A stretch of DNA of 64,000 nt from Nitrosomonas marina (GCF_900110145.1 NZ_FOCP01000006.1:62001-126000), one strand, 5' to 3'. Counted from the first letter of the stretch, positions 17,168 to 26,748 are shown. Notes: a model not told the origin generated them from the sequence alone. Numbers and translations: made by a program.

Positions 17168-17974
17168 TCACCAGATTTTCCACCAGGGCGGGTTCTCGGT
17201 TTCATGGATATCCTCGAGAAATTCACTATCGGGAAAGTTTTGCTTTAAAACACGTTCGGCATCGTCGCTCAGATCGTGCATGCCCAGAGCGTTATACGCC
17301 TGCGCCATAATGTAGAGCGCTTCTTCGGTTGCTGGTGTACGCGGGTATTCCCGCACCGCGAATTGCGCCCTGTTTGCTGCAGCGACATAAGCCTTGCGTT
17401 TCATGTAATAACGCGCCACGTGAACTTCGTTCATGGCAATCACATTTAATAAATGCGCCATACGCTGCCGCGAATCCGCAGCATACTTGCTGTCCGGAAA
17501 ACGCTTGACCAGTTCCCTGAAGTTGTCGAAGGATTCGCGTGAAGCCTTGGAGTCACGCTCGCTCATATCCTGCTTGAGAAAACCGCGCATCATAAAACTC
17601 ATTATTCCCCAGTTATCATGATAATTGGCCAATCCCTTGATATAATAGGCATAGTCAACGTTGGGATGGTTCGGATGCAGTTTAATAAAGCGATCGGCTG
17701 CGGCGATAGCAGAAGCCGGCTCCAGATCCTTGTAATGCGCATATGCGGTTTCAAGCTGTGCCTGCTGGGCGTAGCGACCATAGGGATATCGCGCTTCCAG
17801 TCCTTCAAACAGCTTGATCGCCGCTTCATAATTACCATTGTTCAGCTTTTCTTTCGCCTCGGTATAAAATTTGTTGGCAGACCAGTTATGTGTATCTTCA
17901 CTTTGCTCAGGCAGCAAACCACATGCGGACAGTACCGAAATTACCATCAAGACTAAAGTTACGTGATGCAACAT
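17168..17974 (-). CDS. bamD: Outer membrane protein assembly factor BamD
   Basis: A 268-residue lipoprotein of the BAM complex, which folds beta-barrel proteins into the outer membrane. The signal ends in the lipobox LSAC and the mature protein is a chain of TPR helices (NWSANKFYTEAKEKLNNGNY, then YPYGRYAQQAQLETAYAHYK, FIKLHPNHPNVDYAYY, and MAQAYNALGMHDLSDDAE). Length and motifs fit BamD (formerly ComL). The family start with the signal MLHHVTLVLMV is at 17974, seven codons inside the longest frame. It is divergent from rluD, an arrangement conserved in many beta- and gammaproteobacteria, and the two start regions practically touch, so each promoter must lie within the other gene. Confidence 0.94.
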   Translation of the reverse strand: MLHHVTLVLMVISVLSACGLLPEQSEDTHNWSANKFYTEAKEKLNNGNYEAAIKLFEGLEARYPYGRYAQQAQLETAYAHYKDLEPASAIAAADRFIKLHPNHPNVDYAYYIKGLANYHDNWGIMSFMMRGFLKQDMSERDSKASRESFDNFRELVKRFPDSKYAADSRQRMAHLLNVIAMNEVHVARYYMKRKAYVAAANRAQFAVREYPRTPATEEALYIMAQAYNALGMHDLSDDAERVLKQNFPDSEFLEDIHETENPPWWKIW

Positions 17975-17993
17975 GATATCCTTCGTCAAAAAC

Positions 17994-18989
17994 ATGAAAC
18001 CTGGCGATCATTATAGCGCAAAACCATTGCCCACCTCATGGGACAGAAACTGCGAGTCCATCATCGATTTGCTGATACCGATGAATTGCGCTGGTATGCG
18101 CCTGGACCAGGCCCTGGCCAGACTGCTGCCGGACTGGTCGCGTAGCCGCATTCAGACCTGGATTGCGCAAGAACGCGTCAAACTGGACAATCAATTGTGC
18201 ACGGCAAAACAAAAAGTATGGGGCAATGAACATGTCCTGGTTTGTCCGGACTTAACCGAATCGCCGACAGTTCACAGCGCCGAGGCGATTGCTTTAAATA
18301 TCATTCATGAAGACGATACGATTTTAGTCGTCGACAAACCCGCTGGCATGGTAGTGCATCCCGGCAATGGTAACCGGCAGGGCACACTGCTGAATGCTTT
18401 GCTGCACCATGCACCGCAACTGGAAAATGTACCGCGGGCGGGCATTGTTCACCGACTGGATAAAGACACCAGCGGACTGCTGATCATTGCCAAAACGGTA
18501 GAAGCGCAATTCCAGCTGGTGCGCCAGTTACAACAGCGTACAGTCAAACGTGATTACCTCGCCCTGGTACTGGGTCAGGTAAATTCAAATGGCACTGTCG
18601 ATGCCCCCGTAGGCCGTCATCCGGTCCATCGCACCAAAATGGCGATAACATCACGCGGAAAGACCGCCCGAACACACTATAAACTGGTTGAATCACTGGC
18701 AGGCTGTTCATTGCTGCAGTGTAGTCTGGAAACCGGGCGCACGCATCAGATTCGTGTTCATATGCACTCCATTCATCATCCATTGGTGGGTGATCCCGTT
18801 TATAGCGGCAAGCCTCGTAAAATATCCGCAGAAATCGGACAATTGCTGACAGCATTTCCCAGACAGGCGTTACATGCCTGGCAACTGGCGTTGATCCACC
18901 CTGGAAACGCACATGAGATGCGCTGGCAGTCGGAGCTGCCGAACGATCTGGCAGCCCTGCTCAATCAACTAAGGCATTACCGTCCCTGA
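17994..18989 (+). CDS. rluD: 23S rRNA pseudouridine synthase D
   Basis: A 331-residue enzyme that makes pseudouridines in helix 69 of 23S rRNA (1911, 1915, 1917 in E. coli). An S4 RNA-binding domain covers about residues 30-90 (MRLDQALARLLPDWSRSRIQ). The catalytic aspartate is in AGIVHRLDKDTSGLL, and the RluA-family blocks DKPAGMVVHPGNGN and LETGRTHQIRVHM follow. The frame is open from 17973, but that ATG overlaps the bamD start; the ATG at 17994 is chosen as the nearer match, though the first 15-20 residues are still longer than in E. coli. The pgeF gene that often follows rluD is absent. Confidence 0.94.
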   Translation: MKPGDHYSAKPLPTSWDRNCESIIDLLIPMNCAGMRLDQALARLLPDWSRSRIQTWIAQERVKLDNQLCTAKQKVWGNEHVLVCPDLTESPTVHSAEAIALNIIHEDDTILVVDKPAGMVVHPGNGNRQGTLLNALLHHAPQLENVPRAGIVHRLDKDTSGLLIIAKTVEAQFQLVRQLQQRTVKRDYLALVLGQVNSNGTVDAPVGRHPVHRTKMAITSRGKTARTHYKLVESLAGCSLLQCSLETGRTHQIRVHMHSIHHPLVGDPVYSGKPRKISAEIGQLLTAFPRQALHAWQLALIHPGNAHEMRWQSELPNDLAALLNQLRHYRP

Positions 18990-19027
18990 CACGTTCCTGC
19001 ACCAGAAACCGGTTTGCGCAAGTTCAT

Positions 19028-19939
19028 TCAGGCATCTTTATCCCAGTAGGGTACAGTGCCGATACGCATCAGCAGAAAATCGATAAAAGAGCGCACCTTG
19101 GCCGGAACGTGTCGGCTGGGAAGATAACACGCATAAACATAGCGCTCCACCGCGATATACTCCGACAGCACTGCCTGCAGTTTACCGCTTTGCAGATCCT
19201 TGCCAACTGTAAAAGTAGGTAATAACGCGATACCAAGGCCGCCCAGTACCGCCTGGGACAGGGCGTCGTCATCGTTGATGCGCAAGTTTCCCGAAACGGG
19301 CACTGCAATCACACCCTCCGGCCCGGTAAAATTCCAGTATCCCTGCTCACCGGAAAGGGTATAGTCCAGGCAATTATGTTCAATTAAATCCTCTGGTGTT
19401 TGTGGGACGCCGTTTTTCTCGAAATACTCAGGCGTCGCACATAATTTTCGACGAACGGGCGCCAGCTTGCGCGCAACCAGATTAAGATCCGGCTCATTGG
19501 TAACCCGGATAATCACGTCATAACCTTCACCAATCAGGTCAACGGGACGATCAGTAATCGTCAGATCAATCCGTATTTCGGGATATCTGGACAAAAAATC
19601 CGCCAGCGCAGGCGCTACATGAAGCGTGCCAAAAGCCACAGACGCGCTGACTTTGAGCATACCACGCGGCTCGGCCTGCAAGCTGTTGACTACACGTTCC
19701 GCCTGCTCTGCTTCATCAAGAATATGTGCTGAATGCTCTGCCAGAACAGCGCCTGCCTCGGTCAAGCTGAGATCACGGGTACTTCTATTCAACAACTGGG
19801 CGCCAAGATTTTTTTCCAGCTTTGATATTGCCTTGCTGACTGCCGAGCGCGAAATACGCATTCTGCGTGCAGCTTCAGCAAAACTGCCTGATTCAACGAC
19901 GCGCGCGAAAATCACAAAAAGATTAAGATCCTGCATCAC
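19028..19939 (-). CDS. LysR-family transcriptional regulator
   Basis: A 303-residue regulator with an N-terminal winged helix-turn-helix (FARVVESGSFAEAARRMRIS, then RSAVSKAISKLEKNLGAQLL) and a C-terminal effector-binding domain starting near residue 90. The subgroup with LNRSTRDLSLTEAG resembles the CrgA/DsdC-like LysR proteins. Its effector is unknown. LysR regulators commonly control the divergent neighbour; here that is the short membrane ORF at 20267 across a 327-base spacer, so that ORF is a candidate target. Confidence 0.9.
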   Translation of the reverse strand: MMQDLNLFVIFARVVESGSFAEAARRMRISRSAVSKAISKLEKNLGAQLLNRSTRDLSLTEAGAVLAEHSAHILDEAEQAERVVNSLQAEPRGMLKVSASVAFGTLHVAPALADFLSRYPEIRIDLTITDRPVDLIGEGYDVIIRVTNEPDLNLVARKLAPVRRKLCATPEYFEKNGVPQTPEDLIEHNCLDYTLSGEQGYWNFTGPEGVIAVPVSGNLRINDDDALSQAVLGGLGIALLPTFTVGKDLQSGKLQAVLSEYIAVERYVYACYLPSRHVPAKVRSFIDFLLMRIGTVPYWDKDA

Positions 19940-20266
19940 AAACTATCACCAGTTTATTGTCAACCAAAAGGAAACAATATAATTCAATATTTGGTACTTA
20001 TCGTGTTGAATTTATGTCTGTATGATTCGCTCTAAATAAAAGATAAGATAAAGTAAAGCTGATAACAGTCATTTGAACTGATATATAAAATGTATTTATT
20101 ACAAATGGATATTGGCAATTATAAATCTGTTGTAATTATTTAAACGACAGCTTATCTAATCGAGTAGTTCATTCATTTCGTTCGCATTGTCAACCTAATA
20201 GAACGAGAGGATGATAAGGTTATTATCAACTCTATACAGAGTTACGTTGTTATGAGGAATAATCAG
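19940..20266. other. Regulatory spacer between lysR and the short ORF
   Basis: AT-rich DNA without a gene. It should hold the lysR promoter, the operator and the promoter of the short ORF. An imperfect dyad, AACTC-TATACA-GAGTT at about 20229-20244, has the size of a LysR half-site pair and lies just upstream of the short ORF's ribosome binding site. No -35/-10 pair could be fixed with confidence. Confidence 0.4.
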
Positions 20267-20377
20267 ATGAGAGTAAACAAAGAATCAGATATGGCTTTAA
20301 TCAAAATTATTGGTGTAGTTGCACTCATTACAGTGCTTTCTTACACATTCTTTCTGCCGGCGGGTACTGTTTTATAA
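20267..20377 (+). CDS. Small single-span membrane protein (36 residues)
   Basis: The frame reads MRVNKESDMALIKIIGVVAL and continues ITVLSYTFFLPAGTVL before TAA. A GAGGA ribosome binding site lies eight bases upstream of the ATG. The charged N-terminus (two Lys/Arg before the helix) and a run of about 20 hydrophobic residues predict one transmembrane helix with the N-terminus inside. It matches no small protein I know (it is not KdpF- or CydX-like in sequence). Its place beside a divergent LysR regulator and before a hairpin-rich segment supports a real, regulated gene. The Shine-Dalgarno match, composition and clean spacing are the only evidence. Confidence 0.55.
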   Translation: MRVNKESDMALIKIIGVVALITVLSYTFFLPAGTVL

Positions 20378-20409
20378 GGTTGCCAGCAAACTGCCGCAGT
20401 ATCCGTGAA

Positions 20410-20553
20410 CACTCAAGAGCCTGAGTGTCCGGACAAACGAATTACGATTAAGAAATTAAACAGCTCTAAATATCGTAATTAAAGGCCGAAAGGCCAGAAA
20501 GCAGCAAATCAGGAAGAAAGAAATTATTATTGCCATAATTCCTTTTCTTCCTG
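20410..20553 (+). ncRNA. Candidate structured RNA or 3' UTR with four hairpins
   Basis: Downstream of the short ORF four inverted repeats follow one another: CACTCA/TGAGTG (20410-20427), AATTACGAT/ATCGTAATT (20440-20480, 23-base loop), GGCC-GAAA-GGCC (20484-20495, a GNRA tetraloop) and a long near-perfect arm pair beginning CAGGAAGAAAG and ending CTTTTCTTCCTG (20510-20553). The last may terminate the ORF transcript and the convergent porin gene. No known RNA family was recognised. Confidence 0.4.
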
Positions 20554-20577
20554 GTATCTTACAAAAAACGATTGAAC

Positions 20578-21837
20578 TCAGAAGCGGAAAATTCCACTGA
20601 CTGATAACATGATTTGATCGTTATCCCTGAAGTTATCAAAAGCATTGTTCTCCGTCGTACGGTCATATCTGACTTCCGGTCGGATAGTAAAGCCCGCTAT
20701 AGGTGTGTAGTTCAGTCCGCCCGTCACACCAATATAATTTTCAGCAAAACTGTTTACACGAGTGCCATCATCATCGCGAAACCATTCCATACGCAAACCT
20801 GCTGCCAGATTGTGCATGATATCGTAAAACAGATATTGATTGACGCCGTACCATTCTGCAGAACTGTTCGTTGACGTACCACTCTCTACACCCAGATCAT
20901 GCTGCAATACGTAATGCAACCGGTCGGTGATGTCATGCTCCAGCACAATACTGTACATGGTGCGGTTATGGTCGTCGTGCGGGCTTCCGGTTTCTACGCT
21001 ACCCGTAATCAACGATGCAGTCAGCGAAGTTCTTTCATCGTCAGTCGCATAAGCAACACTACCCAGGAAATTTACTGGCTGATTGAAATGCGCATCCCAT
21101 CCAGTTACAGCACCACCTCTCAGTGTAATGTTATCGGTTAGCTGATAAGTCAAATAACCACCCGAATGCGTGAAAGGTTCACCATATTGCATGGTATAAG
21201 CATGCGAGAAAAAGAAATTGCCAGCCGCAGGCACCACTTCATATCCAATCAGCGTATAAAAATGGCCCATTGTTGCAGTCAGTCCATTACCCACAGGCAG
21301 AAACACGTTCACATAAGCCTGAGGAAACGCCAGCTTACGCTGGTTCGTATCATTCAGAATGTTGGTATCAAAATTTGATGCTGTTGTAAAACGCGCATCG
21401 GTACCGTACAAAAGATCCGCACGGAAACCAAAACTGATTGACTTCGATGTGGTATCAACTTCCCGCTCGATATAACCATAGACCTGATGCAATTTGAATT
21501 CATTCGGCCCATCATTAAATGTAACCGGACCATTGCCATGAGAACTCTTTGAAGTGCCGGTATTACCTGCAAAACCGATTTCCGTCCAGCCACCGAATTT
21601 TACACCCAAAGCCTGCATGAATGATGATTCGTTATATTTATAGCCTGTCAGGCTCTCCACCAATCCCACATCTTCATCCCCGGCGATTTCGTCTACCAAA
21701 TCGGCATAACTCTGATGTCCATAGGGCTTAGTTGTGCTGGTCGTGCTTGTATCAGCATGGGCCAGCGATGAAACAAGAAACGCGCCGCAAACAGCGAGCG
21801 TCAGTTCCTTCATTCTCATTTTAGTTTGCGTAACCAA
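20578..21837 (-). CDS. Outer membrane beta-barrel porin (BBP2/OmpL-like)
   Basis: A 419-residue outer-membrane protein. The signal peptide (ELTLAVCGAFLVSSLAHADT) is followed by a Thr/Ser-rich stretch and a body of amphipathic strands ending in a terminal Phe (SGIFRF), as required for BAM-dependent insertion. The order of motifs (GWTEIGFAGNTG, FKLHQVYGYIERE, QAYVNVFLPVGNGLTATMGH, then GEPFTHSGGYLTYQL) matches the putative beta-barrel porin-2 family. Substrate is unknown. The longest frame opens at 21873, but GGGAGG stands eight bases before an in-frame TTG at 21837 and not near any ATG, so TTG is proposed. It lies alone behind a 423-base non-coding leader, which hints at regulation. Confidence 0.85.
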   Translation of the reverse strand: MVTQTKMRMKELTLAVCGAFLVSSLAHADTSTTSTTKPYGHQSYADLVDEIAGDEDVGLVESLTGYKYNESSFMQALGVKFGGWTEIGFAGNTGTSKSSHGNGPVTFNDGPNEFKLHQVYGYIEREVDTTSKSISFGFRADLLYGTDARFTTASNFDTNILNDTNQRKLAFPQAYVNVFLPVGNGLTATMGHFYTLIGYEVVPAAGNFFFSHAYTMQYGEPFTHSGGYLTYQLTDNITLRGGAVTGWDAHFNQPVNFLGSVAYATDDERTSLTASLITGSVETGSPHDDHNRTMYSIVLEHDITDRLHYVLQHDLGVESGTSTNSSAEWYGVNQYLFYDIMHNLAAGLRMEWFRDDDGTRVNSFAENYIGVTGGLNYTPIAGFTIRPEVRYDRTTENNAFDNFRDNDQIMLSVSGIFRF

Positions 21838-22260
21838 AGCGTAATCCTCCCTAATTTTGAAATTCTGATTCATTATTATTTAAGGACAAAATTCGCATTC
21901 CATCCTTGAAAGATTGCGGCACGAAGAGAAAATCCATACCCTGCGCAAGGTTTAGCTTACTTAACGGCAAGTTAACACGCAAACATTTTCAACGTTTCTT
22001 TCACACAATTACAACAACCTGTTGTCAAAAGTTCCCACTTTATTATTCTATTGAACATTATTTCCCGCACACGCAAGCATTTTTCCCTTACAGCAACAAT
22101 TTATGACGTTACTATTTTCCCAAAGTATCATTAATTTGCATTTTGTATTTGATGTCAGCAAAGAAACATATATTGTTAATAAATAGATTTGACCCCTAAT
22201 TACCGTATTTACTATCTTTATTCCGATCAGATTCCGGTAAAGCTCAACTGTTATGTCACC
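21838..22260. other. Upstream region of the porin gene, about 420 bases
   Basis: No gene is visible on either strand. The DNA is AT-rich and should carry the porin promoter. A short dyad ACAACA-ACC-TGTTGT occurs near 22012, and the GGGAGG ribosome binding site of the porin is at about 21846-21851. Nothing else was identified. Confidence 0.45.
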
Positions 22261-23442
22261 CTATTCAGATGAACCGGAACCGGAACCGGATTCGTCGTCC
22301 AGATCCTGCATGTCCGACTGCAATTGCTGGTAATTTGCCCGTACGCCACTTGTATTCGGGTGGTTCTCTCCCAGAATTTTCTCAAAAATCTTCAGCGCCT
22401 GCTCCAAGTGATCATGGGAATTTTCATAGTCGCCCAGCGCATGCCAGGCACCGGCCAGATTATTGTGGTATGTGGCAATCTGGAGATGGTCTTTTCCGTA
22501 GGTTCTGATGTCGCTGGCCAGTGCCTGTTCGAGATAGACAATGGCCTTTCTATATTCACCCAGCGCATACCAGGCCATTCCCAGATTATTGCGGTCTATC
22601 GCCACATCGGGGTGGTGCTCCCCGTGGGCTTTGATATCGCTGGCCAGTGCCTGTTCATAGTAGCCGATGGCTTTTTTATACTCACCCAGCGCGTCCCAGA
22701 TCGTGCCCAGATTATTGCGACTCACCGCAACGACGGGATGGTCTTCCCCATGCGTTTTGAGATAGCTGGTCAGTGCCTGCTCATAATACCCGGCTGCCTG
22801 TTCGTAGTCGCCCAGCGTTTGCGCCAGACCAGCCAGCTCTGAAAGGTAATCCGCCCTGTCAGGCGCGAGATGTGCGGCACGCTGGCACAAGGTAAGCGCC
22901 TGGGGATAGCGCATGGCATCCTTGGCGATCTGGCAGCGCTGGTAGTTTGTTTCTGCGGTAACGCGATTGACACCAGCCGACTGGACCTCGATCTGATACA
23001 ACCATTGTGCGGCCTGCCGGCGATCGCCGCCGGCCAGTGCCTGCTGGACCCGATTCAGCAGCTGACCGGATATCTGGCCGCGAACGGATTCCAGCTGTTC
23101 GATACGATTTCGCAAGTCTTCGATATGCGACCGGTAGCTTTGTTCGATATTCTGCAAACGGGTTTGGATAACATGCAGTTGCGCTTCTGCTTCCGAGTGT
23201 TGTTGATTATTGGCAAGTGCATTGACATAACGTGTTTCAGCCTCTTTTTCCAGGCGTTTTAACCCTGCCTCGTATTGTTGCAGGGTCAATTCGATACGCA
23301 CATGACTGGAATCAATGTGTAACCCTCCATCGCTGTTATTGCTTGCAGTCTGTGTAACGCCGCCGCCCGTTGTCTCACTGTGACCTGATGAGATAACCAG
23401 GCTCAGCACGCAGCAACTGAACAGATTCCGCAATTGTGTCAT
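22261..23442 (-). CDS. Secreted tetratricopeptide-repeat protein
   Basis: A 393-residue exported protein. After a signal peptide (NLFSCCVLSLVISSGHS) comes a coiled-coil-like helical region (about residues 40-130, with LRNRIEQLESVRGQISGQL), then two ordinary TPRs and at least three 42-residue kinesin-light-chain-type repeats (NNLGTIWDALGEYKKAIGYY, NNLGMAWYALGEYRKAIVYL and NNLAGAWHALGDYENSHDHL). The tail is acidic and Ser/Gly rich (DDESGSGSGSSE). TPRs of this kind form protein-binding scaffolds. The longest frame starts with TTG at 23463; the ATG at 23442 gives a normal signal peptide. It follows dnaJ by 63 bases on the same strand and could be read through from it, but its function is not chaperone-specific as far as can be seen. 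Confidence 0.85.
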   Translation of the reverse strand: MTQLRNLFSCCVLSLVISSGHSETTGGGVTQTASNNSDGGLHIDSSHVRIELTLQQYEAGLKRLEKEAETRYVNALANNQQHSEAEAQLHVIQTRLQNIEQSYRSHIEDLRNRIEQLESVRGQISGQLLNRVQQALAGGDRRQAAQWLYQIEVQSAGVNRVTAETNYQRCQIAKDAMRYPQALTLCQRAAHLAPDRADYLSELAGLAQTLGDYEQAAGYYEQALTSYLKTHGEDHPVVAVSRNNLGTIWDALGEYKKAIGYYEQALASDIKAHGEHHPDVAIDRNNLGMAWYALGEYRKAIVYLEQALASDIRTYGKDHLQIATYHNNLAGAWHALGDYENSHDHLEQALKIFEKILGENHPNTSGVRANYQQLQSDMQDLDDESGSGSGSSE

Positions 23443-23504
23443 TATATTTTTTGCCGGATTCAATCGGGTACGGGCGGCAATATCCGCGATTTTAACCCAG
23501 TCAC

Positions 23505-24608
23505 TTAATCCGAAAAAAATTCGCGAGCTTTATCCATCCATGATTTGGCGCGTGGACTGTGACGGGAGTTGTCCTTCTGGCTGATAGACTCGAGTTCTTC
23601 CAACAGCTCTTTTTGCCGCGCAGTCAGTTTCACAGGGGTTTCGACAATCACATGACACAGCAGGTCTCCCTTGTCGTGGCTTCGCACACCCTTGATGCCC
23701 TTGCTCCGTAAGCGGAAAATTTTACCGGTTTGAGTTTCGGCAGGCACCTTGATTCGCGCATGCCCCTCAAGCGTCGGCACTTCGATTTCTCCACCCAAAG
23801 CGGCTGTTGTAAAACTGATGGGAATCTCGCAATGCAGATGATCGCCATCGCGTTGAAAAACCGGGTGTGACGCCAGATGAATCACAACATAAAGATCACC
23901 TGGCGGTCCACCATTAACACCTGCTTCACCCTCTCCTGATACACGTATGCGATCGCCCTCATCAACACCTGCCGGTATTTTCACGTTCAATGTCTTATGC
24001 CGTTTCACCCGTCCGGTACCATGACAGGTACTGCACGGGTCCGTGATAATTTTGCCGTTGCCATGACACTTCGGACAGGTTTGTTGAATCGAAAAAAACC
24101 CCTGCTGCATTCTGACCTGGCCGTGACCGTGGCAGGTCGGACAGGTCTGGGGCTTGCTACCCGGCTTGCTGCCTTCTCCATGACAGGCGCTACAGGTATC
24201 CATGGTCGGGATACGAATTTTTGTTTCAGTGCCACGGGCTGCCTGTTCCAGAGAAATCTCCAGGCTGTAACGTAAATCGGAGCCTCTGTGTACACTGGAA
24301 CGCCCGCCACGCCCGCCAAAAATATCGCCGAATGCCTCCGCAAAACCCTGGGCACTGCCTGCTCCGGCACCGGCTGCGCTGGTATCCACGCCGGCATGGC
24401 CGAACTGATCATAGGCGGCACGCTTATTCGGATCAGAGAGAATTTCGTAGGCCTCTTTGGCTTCCTTGAATAATTCTTCCGATTTCACATTACCCGCATT
24501 ACGGTCAGGGTGGTGCTTCATCGCCAGCCTGCGATAGGCCTTTTTTATCGTACTGTCGTCAGCATCACGGTTGACACCAAGTATTTCGTAATAATCGCGC
24601 TTAGCCAT
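23505..24608 (-). CDS. dnaJ: Chaperone protein DnaJ
   Basis: A 367-residue Hsp40 co-chaperone that delivers substrates to DnaK and stimulates its ATPase. The J domain (residues 1-70) has the HPD motif in [11 protein letters not shown] Gly-rich linker (about 75-105) leads to a zinc-binding domain with four CxxCxGxG modules: [24 protein letters not shown] and CSTCHGTG. C-terminal substrate-binding domains follow. Length is typical. It is the last chaperone gene of grpE-dnaK-dnaJ, separated from dnaK by 139 bases with a strong hairpin, and I see no sigma-32-type promoter of its own. Confidence 0.98.
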   Translation of the reverse strand: MAKRDYYEILGVNRDADDSTIKKAYRRLAMKHHPDRNAGNVKSEELFKEAKEAYEILSDPNKRAAYDQFGHAGVDTSAAGAGAGSAQGFAEAFGDIFGGRGGRSSVHRGSDLRYSLEISLEQAARGTETKIRIPTMDTCSACHGEGSKPGSKPQTCPTCHGHGQVRMQQGFFSIQQTCPKCHGNGKIITDPCSTCHGTGRVKRHKTLNVKIPAGVDEGDRIRVSGEGEAGVNGGPPGDLYVVIHLASHPVFQRDGDHLHCEIPISFTTAALGGEIEVPTLEGHARIKVPAETQTGKIFRLRSKGIKGVRSHDKGDLLCHVIVETPVKLTARQKELLEELESISQKDNSRHSPRAKSWMDKAREFFSD

Positions 24609-24682
24609 GTCTAGTTTCTATTATCATATTGGTTCTGATATGTTGTTTCGAATTCATATCACTTTCTGAACAAGCACCAAAA

Positions 24683-24726
24683 CGCAGAGCGCGACAAGGA
24701 ATTTTTTCCTTTTCTCGCGCTCTGCG
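24683..24726 (-). terminator. Long hairpin between dnaK and dnaJ
   Basis: A perfect 12-base stem CGCAGAGCGCGA/TCGCGCTCTGCG encloses an inner AAGGAA/TTCCTT hairpin, 22 bases after the dnaK stop. On the minus strand only four T follow. It may be a partial terminator or a processing/stability element that sets a lower dnaJ level than dnaK. Confidence 0.6.
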
Positions 24727-24747
24727 CCTAGGATACGGGATCAGCAG

Positions 24748-26679
24748 TTATTTTTTGTCTTTCACTTCCTCAAACTCAGCATCGACAACATCTCCTTCTA
24801 CAGATTTCTCGTCTTTTCCTGAAGACGATGCTCCTGCATCGGATTGCTGCGATTGCGGTTCCTGGCTCTGGTACATTTTTTCAGCCAGCTTGTGCGAAGC
24901 TTCTGTCAGCGCCTGTGTTTTTGCATCGATCTCATCCTTGTCGTCAGACTTCAACGCTTCCTCTGCATCCTTTAGCGCATCTTCTATTTTGGATTTCTCC
25001 GTTTCATCCAACTGGTCGCCATGTTCGCTCAGTGATTTTTTTACGGAATGAATAATAGCGTCACACTGGTTGCGGCTGGAGACCAGCTCCAGGATTTTGT
25101 GATCCTCTTCTGCATGCGCCTCGGCGTCCTTAACCATGCGTTCGATTTCTTCCTCAGACAATCCTGAGCTGGCCTGAATCTTGATTTTGTTCTCCTTGCC
25201 AGTGGCCTTGTCTTTCGCCGACACATGCAATATCCCGTTGGCGTCGATGTCAAAGGCAACTTCAATCTGCGGCATACCACGCGGTGAAGGTGGAATATCC
25301 GTCAGATTGAACTGACCCAGGCTCTTGTTACCGGAAGCCATCTCGCGCTCACCCTGCAACACATGTATGGTAACTGCAGTCTGATTGTCTTCAGCAGTCG
25401 AGAAGACCTGTTGCGCTTTGGTCGGAATCGTCGTATTTTTCGGGATCAGCTTGGTCATCACACCGCCGAGCGTCTCAATACCGAGCGACAATGGAGTAAC
25501 ATCAAGCAACAGTACATCCTTGACATCACCCTGCAGCACACCGCCCTGAATTGCGGCGCCTACTGCAACTGCCTCATCCGGATTGACGTCCTTGCGGGGA
25601 TCTTTGCCAAAAATCTCTTTGACTTTTTCCTGGACTTTCGGCATCCGGGTCTGGCCACCAACCAGGATAACATCGTCAATTTCCGACGCTGTCACACCTG
25701 CGTCTTTCATGGCAACGCGGCAGGGCTCTACTGTGCGTTCAATCAATTCTTCAACCAGGCTTTCAAGTTTGGCGCGCGTAATTTTGATCGCCATATGCTT
25801 GGGTCCGCTTGAATCCGCAGTTATATATGGCAGATTTACTTCGGTCTGTTGGCTTGAGGACAGTTCAATTTTGGTCTTCTCCGCTGCGTCTTTCAGGCGC
25901 TGCAGCGCCAGCATGTCCTGCTTCAGATCAATGCCGGTCTCTTTTTTAAACTCTTCAACCAGATATTCGATAACGCGCGAATCAAAATCCTCACCGCCCA
26001 GGAAAGTATCGCCATTGGTCGCCAGCACTTCAAACTGATGCTCACCCTCAACTTCGGCAATTTCGATTATCGAAATATCAAACGTGCCGCCACCGAGATC
26101 GTAAACTGCGATCTTACGGTCGCCTTCTTTTTTATCCAGACCAAATGCCAATGCAGCAGCTGTCGGCTCATTAATAATCCGCTTAACTTCCAGACCGGCA
26201 ATTTTACCGGCGTCCTTGGTGGCCTGACGCTGTGAATCATTAAAATACGCAGGGACAGTAATCACCGCCTCCGTTATCGTTTCACCCAGATAATCTTCTG
26301 CGGTTTTCTTCATTTTCTTCAGCACCTGCGCAGATACCTCAGGCGGCGCTATTTTTTTGTCGCGCACTTCAACCCACGCATCGTTATTATTGGCCTTAAT
26401 GATTTTATAGGGCACCATTTTGATATCTTTTTGTACCATTTTCTCGTCAAAACGACGTCCGATAAGCCGCTTTACTGCGAACAAGGTATTTTTGGGATTC
26501 GTAACGGCCTGGCGCTTTGCAGAGGCACCGACCAGAATCTCGTTGTCTTCAGTATAGGCAACGATTGACGGCGTCGTCCGTGCACCTTCCGAATTTTCTA
26601 TCACCTTGGGCTTGCCGCTTTCCATTATCGCCACACAGGAATTGGTCGTACCGAGATCGATACCAATAATTTTTGCCAT
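24748..26679 (-). CDS. dnaK: Chaperone protein DnaK (Hsp70)
   Basis: A 643-residue ATP-dependent chaperone. The nucleotide-binding domain shows [13 protein letters not shown] at the N-terminus, [14 protein letters not shown] near residue 195 and [12 protein letters not shown] near residue 340. The linker [12 protein letters not shown] near 390 leads to the substrate-binding domain and a Gln/Ser/Gly-rich tail ending EFEEVKDKK. Length is typical. The start has AAGGA nine bases upstream. It has its own sigma-32-type promoter in the 74-base gap after grpE, so it can be induced more strongly than grpE. Confidence 0.99.
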   Translation of the reverse strand: MAKIIGIDLGTTNSCVAIMESGKPKVIENSEGARTTPSIVAYTEDNEILVGASAKRQAVTNPKNTLFAVKRLIGRRFDEKMVQKDIKMVPYKIIKANNNDAWVEVRDKKIAPPEVSAQVLKKMKKTAEDYLGETITEAVITVPAYFNDSQRQATKDAGKIAGLEVKRIINEPTAAALAFGLDKKEGDRKIAVYDLGGGTFDISIIEIAEVEGEHQFEVLATNGDTFLGGEDFDSRVIEYLVEEFKKETGIDLKQDMLALQRLKDAAEKTKIELSSSQQTEVNLPYITADSSGPKHMAIKITRAKLESLVEELIERTVEPCRVAMKDAGVTASEIDDVILVGGQTRMPKVQEKVKEIFGKDPRKDVNPDEAVAVGAAIQGGVLQGDVKDVLLLDVTPLSLGIETLGGVMTKLIPKNTTIPTKAQQVFSTAEDNQTAVTIHVLQGEREMASGNKSLGQFNLTDIPPSPRGMPQIEVAFDIDANGILHVSAKDKATGKENKIKIQASSGLSEEEIERMVKDAEAHAEEDHKILELVSSRNQCDAIIHSVKKSLSEHGDQLDETEKSKIEDALKDAEEALKSDDKDEIDAKTQALTEASHKLAEKMYQSQEPQSQQSDAGASSSGKDEKSVEGDVVDAEFEEVKDKK

Positions 26680-26720
26680 GTTTAAATCCTTATAAAAAAC
26701 TGTCTATGAATTAATCAGAT

Positions 26721-26748
26721 AAATGGAGATACATTATTAAATTTCAAG
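26721..26748 (-). promoter_or_regulatory. Sigma-32 (RpoH) heat-shock promoter of dnaK
   Basis: Read on the minus strand, CTTGAAA (26748-26742) is followed after 13 bases by CTCCATTT (26728-26721). The RpoH consensus is CTTGAAA-N13-15-CCCCATNT, so the -35 is perfect and the -10 has one mismatch. Transcription would begin about 35 bases before the dnaK ATG. Confidence 0.85.
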
